Below are positions 1-8,087 of a stretch of 33,302 nucleotides of DNA, one piece after another. The notes below the pieces were generated by a model, which was given only the letters and a program-made list of their open reading frames with translations, made no database searches and was not told the DNA's origin. The translations under genes and the position numbers were made by a program. Each line of letters starts with the position of its first letter. Position 1 is the stretch's first letter. Source of the DNA: Clostridium sp. AM34-11AC (lineage in GTDB: Bacteria > Bacillota > Clostridia > Lachnospirales > Lachnospiraceae); the NCBI RefSeq assembly GCF_003435375.1, contig NZ_QWGL01000010.1:74112-107413 (forward strand), given 5' to 3'.

Positions 1-134
1 GCAAGTTGGGAAACGGGGTGGGAGAGGGGCTTAAATTGGAAAGATGGGATGGGGAAATTTAAGAAACGGGGATCAGAAAACGCAGAATTAAGAATAAATT
101 CATGAAAAAGGAAGGAAAAACAGGGCGGGGTAAG

Positions 135-163
135 TTGCAGGAAAATGGGAACAATGGTATAAT
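135..163 (+). promoter_or_regulatory. sigma-A promoter for the ligase-heptose operon
   Basis: TTGCAG (135-140) and TATAAT (158-163) are separated by 17 bases, and a TG at 155-156 makes an extended -10. The first gene starts about 40 bases downstream. The 130 bases to the left are G-rich and open in one frame from the window edge to 105, but I recognise no protein there. Confidence 0.7.
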
Positions 164-204
164 AAACTCGATTTTTTATGACATGTGAAAGGAAGAATAC
201 ATTC

Positions 205-1818
205 ATGGCAAATAGGATAAAGAAAAAAGAGGAGACGAAGAGCAGCTATCAGGATAATGTGGCACTGATCATGGGAGTGTTCACCTTAGCGGTTTTATGT
301 GTGCTGCCGCTGGTGTTCCGGGACTATTATTTTAATATTCTGGAGACAAAATACCAGTTTTACTGTATCGTCTCGATTGCGGCGCTCGTTGTTATGGGCG
401 GCTATGGGCTTGCAAGCGGAAAAATGATCGAATGGTTTTCAAAATTCGATTTTAAGACATGGCGAAAAGGGATGAGCTTTGGCGATTGGGCAATGATCGC
501 ATTCTGGCTTGCGAATGTGATTTCCTGGGCGCTGAGCAAAGACTGGAAATGGGAAGCGTTCTGGGGAACGTCGGGCCGTTATAATGGTGTTTTCCTTATG
601 ACGATCTATATGGCGGTATATTTTCTTGTGACGCGTTTTTTTAAACTGAAGAGATGGTATCTGGACGCGTTCCTTGCGGTTGGAATCTTCGTATGCGTTT
701 TCGGAATTACGGATTATTTCCAGATGGATGTTCTTGGATTTAAGGTAAATATGATGGATACCCAGAAGTCATCATATACCTCAACCTTTGGCAATATCAA
801 TACGTATACGATTTATGTTGCGGCCCTGATGGCGATTTCCATGATCCTGTTTACGCAGGAGAAGAACCAGAAACGAATGATGTGGTATTACGGGAATATG
901 ATCCTGTCAACATTTGCGCTGATCATGGGAAACAGTGATAACGCATATCTGTCTTTGGCAGCGATCTTTGGCCTGTCCCCATTGTGGCTCTTTAAAACGA
1001 AAACAGGCATTCGTAAATACATGATTTCGCTGGCTTCCTTCTTTACTGTTATCTGGTGTATTGAGTGGATCAACAACGCTTATGCTTCAAGCGTACTTGG
1101 AATCAGCAGTGCGTTTGATCTGATCGCGGGCCATAAATTCCTTCCGGTACTTATTGCGGCACTTTGGATCATCAGCGGAGTCCTGGTATTCCTTGATAAA
1201 AAGAGCAAGGTAAGCAGAACTTATACAGAAGAAACAAATAAAATCCTGATCTATATCTGGATAGCGGTAATTGCTGTTGTATGTGCAGCAGCAGCATTTG
1301 TATTATATGATGCAAATGTAGCAGGACATGCGGATAAATACAGCGCGATCAGTAATTATGTAGTATTCAACGATGCATGGGGTACGCATCGAGGATATAT
1401 CTGGAAACGCGCGATGGAGATCTTTACAGATAAGCTGACTCCTGTCCAGAAGCTCTTTGGATACGGTGCAGATACCTTTGCCTTGATCATGCAGTATTAT
1501 TTTCCACCGGCACAGAGCGGCGGAACCATCATAATTTATGATAGTGCTCACAATGAGTACCTTCACTATCTAATTACGATCGGACTCTTTGGAACAGGTT
1601 CTTATATTGCGTTTATGCTGGCCTCAGTCGCATCGATGACAAGAAAAATGAAAGAGCAGCCGGAAGTTGTGGCGATTATGATTGCTGTTCTTGCATATAT
1701 GATTCAGGCGGTTGTTAATATCAATCTCCCGATTGCCATGCCGATTATTATACAGCTCTTAGCGATGGGTGTAGGAAGAAAGAAGATTCCGGCAGAAGAG
1801 ACAAAAACTGAAAAATAA
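205..1818 (+). CDS. O-antigen ligase / Wzy_C-like polytopic membrane protein
   Basis: A 537-residue integral membrane protein with roughly a dozen hydrophobic segments. It has the late-positioned SAHNEYLHYL motif (His about 449) typical of the O-antigen ligase/polymerase (Wzy_C) superfamily, whose members join or transfer lipid-linked glycans on the outer face of the membrane. In a Gram-positive it more likely polymerises or transfers a heptose-containing glycan than ligates LPS. I chose ATG 205 because GAAAGGAAG lies about 10 bases upstream; an in-frame ATG at 178 has no ribosome site and sits almost on the predicted transcription start. It precedes the heptose genes by 47 bases, apparently in one operon. 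The family call is good; the substrate is unknown. Confidence 0.8.
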   Translation: MANRIKKKEETKSSYQDNVALIMGVFTLAVLCVLPLVFRDYYFNILETKYQFYCIVSIAALVVMGGYGLASGKMIEWFSKFDFKTWRKGMSFGDWAMIAFWLANVISWALSKDWKWEAFWGTSGRYNGVFLMTIYMAVYFLVTRFFKLKRWYLDAFLAVGIFVCVFGITDYFQMDVLGFKVNMMDTQKSSYTSTFGNINTYTIYVAALMAISMILFTQEKNQKRMMWYYGNMILSTFALIMGNSDNAYLSLAAIFGLSPLWLFKTKTGIRKYMISLASFFTVIWCIEWINNAYASSVLGISSAFDLIAGHKFLPVLIAALWIISGVLVFLDKKSKVSRTYTEETNKILIYIWIAVIAVVCAAAAFVLYDANVAGHADKYSAISNYVVFNDAWGTHRGYIWKRAMEIFTDKLTPVQKLFGYGADTFALIMQYYFPPAQSGGTIIIYDSAHNEYLHYLITIGLFGTGSYIAFMLASVASMTRKMKEQPEVVAIMIAVLAYMIQAVVNINLPIAMPIIIQLLAMGVGRKKIPAEETKTEK

Positions 1819-1865
1819 ATTTGATCGCGTGAGCGCAGAGACGCTTGCGTCAGGGAGGGAATATT

Positions 1866-3173
1866 ATGATGCAGGCAGTCATCATGGCCGGTGGAAAGGG
1901 AACAAGACTGGTAGCACTTACAAAGGATGAGATTCCGAAGCCGATGGTCCCGGTTGCCGGAAAGCCACTGCTTTTATGGCAGGTGGAGCGGCTGAAGGAG
2001 AACGGAATTACAGATATTATCATGGTAATCGGACATCTTGGTAATAAGATCAGGGAATACTTTGGTGATGGAGAAAAATTCGGTGTTGCGATCCGGTATT
2101 TTGAGGAGACAGAGCCGCTTGGAACAGCGGGATCTTTCTATTATTTAAAGGATATGATCCACGGGGATCGGTTTGTCATGATGTCCGGAGATCTGTTCTT
2201 TGATATTGATTTTCAGCGGATGATCCATTTTCATGAAGAAAAGGGCGCAGTCGCGACACTGTTTGTACATCCGAATGGACATCCGTTTGATTCAGACCTT
2301 CTCGTGTTGGACCATGATGATAAGATCACGGCGTTTGATTCCAAGCATAATGTGCGGAATTACTGGTATGAGAACTGTGTAAACGCAGGAATTTTTGTAT
2401 TTGAAAAGAAGATCTGTGACTATGTGCCGGAGCCGGTGAAGCGGAACCTTGAGAACGATGTGATCAAGGGCATGTTAGAGGCTGGAGAACCGATCTACGG
2501 GTATTGTTCTCCGGAGTACGTAAAGGATGTCGGAACTGTGGAACGAGTAAACCAGACGCTGGCGGATATTGAGCGCGGTGTGATCGCGGGAAAATGTCTT
2601 AAAAATAAGCAGCGTTGTATCTTTATGGATCGGGACGGCACGATCAACCAGTATAAAGGCCTTGTATACAAGGGAGAGGACTTTACGCTGGAGGATTGTG
2701 CAGTCGACGCGATCCGGAAGATCAATCAGTCGGGAAGACTTGGAATCGTTATCACAAACCAGCCGGTGGTTGCGCGTGGACTCTGCGAGATCGAAGATGT
2801 AGAAAATATTCATAAAAAGATGGAAACGCTTCTTGGAAAAGAGGGAGTGTTCCTGGATGATGTATTTTACTGTCCACATCACCCGGATAAGGGATACCCG
2901 GAGGAGAATCCGGCTTACAAGACCCCGTGTGAGTGCAGAAAACCGAAAACAGGTATGATCCAAAAGGCAGCAGAGCGGTACAATATCGATCTTGCGGGAT
3001 CCTGGATGATCGGTGATACGACGATGGATATCCAGACCGGGATCAACGCAGGAATGCGCACGGCGTTGGTACAGACCGGTGAGGCTGGAAACGATAAGAA
3101 ATATGACGTGAAGCCGGATCTTGTCTGCAGGGACCTTTTGGACGCGGTAGAGAAGATTTTACAGGTAGATTAA
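1866..3173 (+). CDS. hddC: HddC-GmhB fusion: heptose-1-phosphate guanylyltransferase plus heptose bisphosphate phosphatase
   Basis: A two-domain protein of 435 residues. Residues about 1-235 are a sugar-nucleotide transferase with the signature MAGGKGTRL (residues 7-15), like HddC, which makes GDP-D-glycero-alpha-D-manno-heptose. Residues about 252-432 are a HAD phosphatase of GmhB type: FMDRDGT nucleophile region (Asp255, Asp257) and the zinc-site pattern CPH (Cys336, His338) followed by CEC (Cys355, Cys357). GmhB removes the 7-phosphate from heptose 1,7-bisphosphate, the step just before HddC, so the fusion joins consecutive reactions. Start is ATG 1866, 7 bases after GGGAGG; an upstream TTG at 1845 is less likely. 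HddA follows after 18 bases. Domain assignments are confident; exact heptose isomer follows from HddA beside it. Confidence 0.88.
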   Translation: MMQAVIMAGGKGTRLVALTKDEIPKPMVPVAGKPLLLWQVERLKENGITDIIMVIGHLGNKIREYFGDGEKFGVAIRYFEETEPLGTAGSFYYLKDMIHGDRFVMMSGDLFFDIDFQRMIHFHEEKGAVATLFVHPNGHPFDSDLLVLDHDDKITAFDSKHNVRNYWYENCVNAGIFVFEKKICDYVPEPVKRNLENDVIKGMLEAGEPIYGYCSPEYVKDVGTVERVNQTLADIERGVIAGKCLKNKQRCIFMDRDGTINQYKGLVYKGEDFTLEDCAVDAIRKINQSGRLGIVITNQPVVARGLCEIEDVENIHKKMETLLGKEGVFLDDVFYCPHHPDKGYPEENPAYKTPCECRKPKTGMIQKAAERYNIDLAGSWMIGDTTMDIQTGINAGMRTALVQTGEAGNDKKYDVKPDLVCRDLLDAVEKILQVD

Positions 3174-3191
3174 CATATTAGGAGAACAATT

Positions 3192-4187
3192 ATGATCATT
3201 ACACAGACCCCCTTTAGAATGTCCTTCTTCGGAGGCGGAACAGACTTCCCGGACTTTTATAAGGAACACGGCGGAGCCGTAATCTCAACAACCTTTGATA
3301 AATACTGCTATGTAAATGTGCGCCATTTACCGCGCTTTTTCGATTATTCCACAGAGCTTTCCTATTCTAAGATCGAGCGCGTGACGGATGTCAACGATAT
3401 CAATCATCCGGCAATCCGGGAGGCGATGAAATATCTCGATATGCAGGAAATCCGTCTTACTTATGAGGCAGACCTTCCAGCAAGATCCGGACTTGGAACG
3501 AGCAGCTCTTTTGCGGTTGGAATGTTAAATGCTTTCTATGCGTTAAAAGGAAAATACGCGGATAAGAGAAAGCTTGCGGATGATGCGATCTATCTGGAGC
3601 GAGTTCTCTGCAACGAGAGTGGCGGCGTTCAGGATCAGATTGCGGCGGCGTTTGGCGGATTAAACAGGATCAACTTTAGTGCTGACGGATACGAGGTAAA
3701 TCCGGTCATTATCTCTCCGGAGAGAAAGGCACAGTTAAACCAGAATCTGATGCTGTTCTTCACCGGATTTTCCAGATTTTCTTCCGATATCCAGCAGACA
3801 ACGGAAAAAGCACTGGTAGATAAACAGAAGCAGCTTCTTGAGATGCTGTCTCTGGTGGATGACGCGGAGAAGGTTCTCACATCCAAGACAGATCTCAATG
3901 AATTTGGAAGACTTCTCGATTATACATGGAAGCTGAAACGCGGAATTTCTAATAGAATCTCCACAGATTCCATTGATGGACTTTACGCAAAGGGAATGGC
4001 AGCAGGCGCTCTCGGCGGAAAGCTTCTCGGCGCGGGCGGCGGCGGATTCCTTCTCTTCTACGTAGAGCCGGATAAGCAGGAAGCGGTTCATAAGGCGATG
4101 GAAGAACTCTTATATGTTCCGTTTGAGTTTGAGAACAGCGGTACGAGAGTGATCCATTATACGCCGGAGACGTATGAGAAGAGATAA
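3192..4187 (+). CDS. hddA: D-glycero-alpha-D-manno-heptose-7-phosphate kinase (GHMP family)
   Basis: A 331-residue GHMP-family kinase. The N-terminus ITQTPFRMSFFGGGTDFPDF is the usual opening of HddA-like kinases, and LPARSGLGTSSS (residues 95-106) is the GHMP phosphate-binding loop. A C-terminal AGGGGFLLFY motif is also present. HddA phosphorylates heptose 7-phosphate at C1 to give the alpha-1,7-bisphosphate, the substrate of the GmhB domain encoded just upstream. TTAGGAG sits 7 bases before the ATG. The isomerase GmhA, which makes the heptose 7-phosphate, is not encoded in this window. The gene is last before an intrinsic terminator. Confidence 0.9.
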   Translation: MIITQTPFRMSFFGGGTDFPDFYKEHGGAVISTTFDKYCYVNVRHLPRFFDYSTELSYSKIERVTDVNDINHPAIREAMKYLDMQEIRLTYEADLPARSGLGTSSSFAVGMLNAFYALKGKYADKRKLADDAIYLERVLCNESGGVQDQIAAAFGGLNRINFSADGYEVNPVIISPERKAQLNQNLMLFFTGFSRFSSDIQQTTEKALVDKQKQLLEMLSLVDDAEKVLTSKTDLNEFGRLLDYTWKLKRGISNRISTDSIDGLYAKGMAAGALGGKLLGAGGGGFLLFYVEPDKQEAVHKAMEELLYVPFEFENSGTRVIHYTPETYEKR

Positions 4188-4232
4188 AATATAGAATTAT
4201 AGAAACTTATAAATGATACGAACATAGAAAAT

Positions 4233-4267
4233 ATCCCAACGGTTAGTAAAAGACTGTTGGGATTTTT
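4233..4267 (+). terminator. Rho-independent terminator after hddA
   Basis: The arms ATCCCAACGGT (4233-4243) and ACTGTTGGGAT (4253-4263) pair over 11 bp with one G-U wobble, loop of 9, and run directly into TTTTT (4263-4267). It ends the ligase-heptose operon 46 bases after hddA. Confidence 0.85.
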
Positions 4268-4326
4268 CTAAATATAAGCTGAAACAGGAAACCATATAAC
4301 ATTCATACTTTTAAAGAGGTGGTTTT

Positions 4327-6237
4327 ATGTACGAAGACGAGAGAAAAAATGAAATCGAGCATGTATTAAAACGCGGAAAAGAAATTCTGAATGAACACCC
4401 GGAAATGTACGAGAAAACATATCAGGAAGTGTTAAATATTCTGGATGATGGCACGCGTGAAATGATTCATAACAGGTGGGGAGTCACAGCGCGGATGCTT
4501 GCCGAAAATATGAATGTTACAAATCTGACAGATCTTGTAGATGGGCTTGCAAAGGAAGTAGAGTTCTGCGGCAGGAAAACGCTTACATGTGAATATGCCG
4601 GTTATCTGCTACAGCAGGAATATGGAGTCGATTTGATCGAATTGCTGTTTCTGGCTGGAGAAAAAGGAGTGATCGATCGGATCATTTCATTTGTGCGCCC
4701 GAATATTTATTATGCAAAAACATTTCGCAGAGAACAGGTAACAAAGCTTATTGGTCTATTGGAGCGGCACAAAGGTGAAGAATGGGGCGATGGAATACTT
4801 TGGGCATATAGATGTTTTGTCATGAAAATGGAAACATATGCGGTGGTTTTCGATGAAATTGGAGAAGTAAGATGTCAGACAGAGTATAGATTGTTAGGAC
4901 TTTTTCGAGGATCATGGTATCAGAAAAACAGAGATGAGGCGGAAGCGGTAAGTGAGAAATTACTGGCTTTGGGAGGAAAGTGGAACGCAATGACTGCGAT
5001 TGATTTTCTGGAAACAGGTTTAAACTATGGAGAAACGATATTCCGGAAAAATTTTCAAAGATTGTGTGAGCTGGCGCATGCATCCAGCGAAATAGAAGAG
5101 TATGAAATCCCATTGCTGGTACAGTATGAAACGCGATATGGCGAGAAGGAAAAAACTATTGATGAGGAAATTCTGAAGCGACTTAATGAGATTCCGAGTG
5201 GAGTAATGAGCGAAAAGCTGCGGTTTGCGGGGATAATAGCAGATCTGGTAGAGGTTCCGGACAATATCGAACAAGTATTTAAAACGATGATTTTTTCGGA
5301 TTTCCATAAAGATAGTTCCATGCTTACGACGTTAGATATGTACTATGCAAGAGTGCAGAAAAATGGAAATGACATAGTAACAGTTTTAGAAAATCTACGT
5401 CATATTTTTATTGCTAATGGATATAGGGGAAATGATTACATGACATTTTTTAGACAAATGCCAATGGTACACAGTATTCTTCGAAAAGATGAAGAGAAGG
5501 TGACGGCTGCGGCAATTTCATATATAGTCGGCGGCGGGATGAAGGAACTCTTTTTTGGCATTGGTCTTCTTTCGGAGGCTGGCAGCTTTGCGAAAATTAC
5601 AGAGAACTGCGAGGCGGAAAGAGGGAAAGAAATATATTCAGAAAAAGACTGGATCCGTGTTGTAAGAGCAATCCTCTATTATACATATCAGGGAGAACTT
5701 GCCTGCAGTACAGCGTTTCACCTTTTAAAGGCAGAAATGGCAGGGGATGAATATATAGAGGTCTGTATGTATGAGATATATGGCAATTATCCAGATACGA
5801 TGCGCAAAACTGCAGAGAATTATAGAAAATCTGAATACAAACAGCAGGTAAAGCTTGCTGAAAGAGTTTTAGAACATTCCGAAAAAGCGCGTGCAATTCG
5901 AGAAAGAATTTATGAAATAAAAGACTTAAGGCCATCTGAGAAAGACCAGATGATGATCAGGTATGCAGAGTGTGAATTTAATCGTAAGGTCAATAAAAAC
6001 GCAGATAAAGCTTCCCTGACCGGATTACTTTTTCAATCAAGGACATTAAAATATGGGGCGCGGAGCGGAACAGTTATAACTGGGCGTAAGCAGGAATTGA
6101 TGTATCAGGCAAATCCATTTATGAAATTTGAACATAGTGTGGAATTGCCAAATTTATATATTGAAGATCCGGTCGGATATGAACTAATGAGACAACGGTT
6201 TGAGAGGGAGGTGGAATCAGATGCGTCTGGTAATTAA
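4327..6237 (+). CDS. Uncharacterised 636-residue, probably all-helical protein
   Basis: I do not recognise this family. The 636 residues are rich in Glu, Lys, Leu and Arg in patterns suggesting stacked helices, with no signal peptide, no membrane segment and no obvious catalytic motif. The C-terminal part (from about residue 540) changes character to shorter polar segments. A strong ribosome site, AAAGAGGTGG, sits just ahead of ATG 4327. The gene lies between a terminator (4233-4267) and the capsule promoter, and its end overlaps the next gene by 17 bases, so the two are translationally coupled and probably work together. It has no evident link to sugar metabolism. A scaffold or regulatory partner of the next protein is my inference only. 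Confidence 0.55.
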   Translation: MYEDERKNEIEHVLKRGKEILNEHPEMYEKTYQEVLNILDDGTREMIHNRWGVTARMLAENMNVTNLTDLVDGLAKEVEFCGRKTLTCEYAGYLLQQEYGVDLIELLFLAGEKGVIDRIISFVRPNIYYAKTFRREQVTKLIGLLERHKGEEWGDGILWAYRCFVMKMETYAVVFDEIGEVRCQTEYRLLGLFRGSWYQKNRDEAEAVSEKLLALGGKWNAMTAIDFLETGLNYGETIFRKNFQRLCELAHASSEIEEYEIPLLVQYETRYGEKEKTIDEEILKRLNEIPSGVMSEKLRFAGIIADLVEVPDNIEQVFKTMIFSDFHKDSSMLTTLDMYYARVQKNGNDIVTVLENLRHIFIANGYRGNDYMTFFRQMPMVHSILRKDEEKVTAAAISYIVGGGMKELFFGIGLLSEAGSFAKITENCEAERGKEIYSEKDWIRVVRAILYYTYQGELACSTAFHLLKAEMAGDEYIEVCMYEIYGNYPDTMRKTAENYRKSEYKQQVKLAERVLEHSEKARAIRERIYEIKDLRPSEKDQMMIRYAECEFNRKVNKNADKASLTGLLFQSRTLKYGARSGTVITGRKQELMYQANPFMKFEHSVELPNLYIEDPVGYELMRQRFEREVESDASGN

Positions 6238-7825
6238 AGATTATCTGTCACAGTTAAAAGAAAAGGATGAGCTTGATTTCCTGATATGTGATCTTCTGCT
6301 TCAGATGGGCTATATTACAGATAACCGGCCAGAGACAGGAAATCGGCAATATGGTGTTGATATCCGGGCACGTAAAGGGAGGGAGATCCTACTCGGGGTT
6401 ATCAAGCAGGGAAGATTAAACCGGGCAAACTGGGATTCAGGTCCGAATGCCGTACGACAAAGTGTCAACGAGATTCGGGATACTTACATCAGGCAGATGA
6501 CAGAGGATGATCAGAAAAAACAGATCCGAATTGTTGTGATCACAAATGATATGATGGATGAGGCTGTACGGATTGCATGGGATAGTTACGTGGATGAAAA
6601 TGCGAAATGGGGCAGAAAAAATATCACGATGGAATTCTGGAATATCGATAAGCTGGTTGACGATGTTCAGAAATATCTTTTCGAGGAAAATCTGTTTGGG
6701 GCAGAATGGCAGTCGTTATTGAGAAAAGCACTATATTTTATTGAAGAAAGTGATTACCGGAATTACTACTTCGAGCGGATTATCGATGGATATCTTTCCG
6801 GGATAAGTACGGCAGACAAGCCTAAAATTCGGGATAAAAAGCTTGCAGGTCTTTATATGGCGACACAGATGATTGCACAGTATGCTTCAGATGCACATAT
6901 TAATAAAATTGCCATCATGGTTACGGAATATCTGATCATTCGTTACTGGAAATATCTGCTGGAACATCAACTCTTTGAAAAGAAAGCATATACAGAGTGG
7001 CTGATAAAATTTCTAAAGGCATATGAAAAGTGGAATGAACAGTATTATGATGCAGTTCGACCCTGCTGTGAAGATGAGAATCAGCTCCCGCTATATCATT
7101 CTGTGGAGCAAAGAATGATCTTGTATGAAATGATAGGATATCTGACAACGTATGCATATTATCAGTGTTGTAAGAATGAAAAAGACAGAGATTCATGGGC
7201 AAAGGGGGCAAATGTATATAACAGCGTTATGAATCTGATCCGGAATCATCCGCAGTTCTTGTATCCGCCATACGATGAGCATATCGGGATTATTAGCATG
7301 CTGTACCGGCTTATGGACCATGTCGGAAACCAGAATGATATCCGATATCTTATGGATCAACAGTGTACAAGACTGGTTATGGAATACAGAATGCACAAAC
7401 GCTATCCGGCACCTTCAGATACGTTTGAAGAAGCGTTGAGCATTTATCAGAATCAGGAGAATGATTATAATTGCTCAGGCCTTTGGGGTGGAATGCTGCA
7501 ATGGATGGTCCTCATGGATCAGGGGGAGCTATACGAGAAGTGCAAATGGAATCTTCAGGAAGACTTTAAGGATGTGACAAAGTGCGTATGGTTTTTAAGG
7601 GCGGAGGAAGAACTAAAACTCTACGATGCTTATGCGATGAATTTGGCGGGAGATGGAACTTGCTTTGAAGTCGAGGATGATTTTGAAAGTCTCAAAAAAC
7701 AGATCCAGTTTGTCAGAGAACAATATAAAGAGGAAAGCTTCAGTTATGAGACCTATTCCTTTCCGGCATTAGAGTTTATCGTTAGTCGATATTATGGGTA
7801 TTCAGTGAGAATTAGGCGAGAATAG
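6221..7825 (+). CDS. Uncharacterised protein with possible N-terminal PD-(D/E)XK nuclease-like fold
   Basis: A 534-residue protein. The first about 130 residues resemble the Mrr/restriction-endonuclease-like core: a helix, then YGVDIRARK (Asp47), then a strand LLGVIKQG (Lys62) and a helix with Gln and Arg. The canonical acidic or Gln residue before the Lys is replaced (VIK rather than ExK or QxK), so catalysis is uncertain. The remaining about 400 residues look helical and are aromatic-rich, and I recognise no domain. Start ATG 6221 is preceded by GAGGGAGGTGG; a TTG at 6200 is less likely. It overlaps the upstream gene by 17 bases. Together they form an isolated two-gene unit beside the capsule locus; a defence or nucleic-acid role is possible but unproven. 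Confidence 0.5.
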   Translation: MRLVIKDYLSQLKEKDELDFLICDLLLQMGYITDNRPETGNRQYGVDIRARKGREILLGVIKQGRLNRANWDSGPNAVRQSVNEIRDTYIRQMTEDDQKKQIRIVVITNDMMDEAVRIAWDSYVDENAKWGRKNITMEFWNIDKLVDDVQKYLFEENLFGAEWQSLLRKALYFIEESDYRNYYFERIIDGYLSGISTADKPKIRDKKLAGLYMATQMIAQYASDAHINKIAIMVTEYLIIRYWKYLLEHQLFEKKAYTEWLIKFLKAYEKWNEQYYDAVRPCCEDENQLPLYHSVEQRMILYEMIGYLTTYAYYQCCKNEKDRDSWAKGANVYNSVMNLIRNHPQFLYPPYDEHIGIISMLYRLMDHVGNQNDIRYLMDQQCTRLVMEYRMHKRYPAPSDTFEEALSIYQNQENDYNCSGLWGGMLQWMVLMDQGELYEKCKWNLQEDFKDVTKCVWFLRAEEELKLYDAYAMNLAGDGTCFEVEDDFESLKKQIQFVREQYKEESFSYETYSFPALEFIVSRYYGYSVRIRRE

Positions 7826-7917
7826 CAGAGAAAATAAAGCGAATATAGCCTGTTAAAAAATTAACGTCTGGAAATCTGGCAGAAATTTGGCAAGATCAGG
7901 ATAATCAGAGTAAAGGA

Positions 7918-7946
7918 TTGTAAAAACGAAAGAGAGATGTTATAAT
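7918..7946 (+). promoter_or_regulatory. sigma-A promoter of the main polysaccharide operon
   Basis: TTGTAA (7918-7923), 17-base spacer, TATAAT (7941-7946), with TG at 7938-7939 giving an extended -10. Transcription should start near 7953, leaving a leader of about 135 bases before the first gene. No equally clear promoter is seen again until after 29966. Confidence 0.75.
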
Positions 7947-7961
7947 GGGTTAAGCTGAATT

Positions 7962-8056
7962 TGTCATGCGCAGTCGAAGATTGCGCATGGCATTCTTATG
8001 GGAGTGAACTTCCGATAAGGATCATTATCCGAAGATTCCCAGGATTCTCCACTCCC
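7962..8056 (+). promoter_or_regulatory. Structured 5' leader with three hairpins upstream of the capsule operon
   Basis: Three inverted repeats lie between the promoter and the ribosome site. First, TGTCATGCGCA (7962-7972) pairs with TGCGCATGGCA (7982-7992) over 11 bp with one wobble. Second, GGGAGTG (8000-8006) pairs with CACTCCC (8050-8056). Third, inside the second, CTTCCGATAA (8009-8018) pairs with TTATCCGAAG (8025-8034) with one C-C mismatch. None is followed by a U tract, so this is not a simple terminator. Long polysaccharide operons in Firmicutes are often governed by leader RNAs acting through processive antitermination (EAR, LoaP targets); this leader is in the right place for that, but I do not recognise a known family. 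Confidence 0.55.
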
Positions 8057-8087
8057 CTGAACTATATCGTAAAAGGAACTTTGAAAC

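Noticed and set aside
1..105. C-terminal part of a gene entering from the left edge
   Set aside because: One frame is open to a TGA at about 105, but the sequence is G-rich and low in complexity and shows no recognisable protein.
2475..2963. Long - strand reading frame opposite the HddC-GmhB gene
   Set aside because: It has no ribosome site or recognisable domain and mirrors the codon pattern of the + strand gene; the same applies to other opposite-strand frames such as 9093-9464 and 13751-14161.
7852..7865. GTTAA-AAAA-TTAAC as terminator of the two-gene unit
   Set aside because: The stem is only five A/T-rich pairs with no U tract; too weak.
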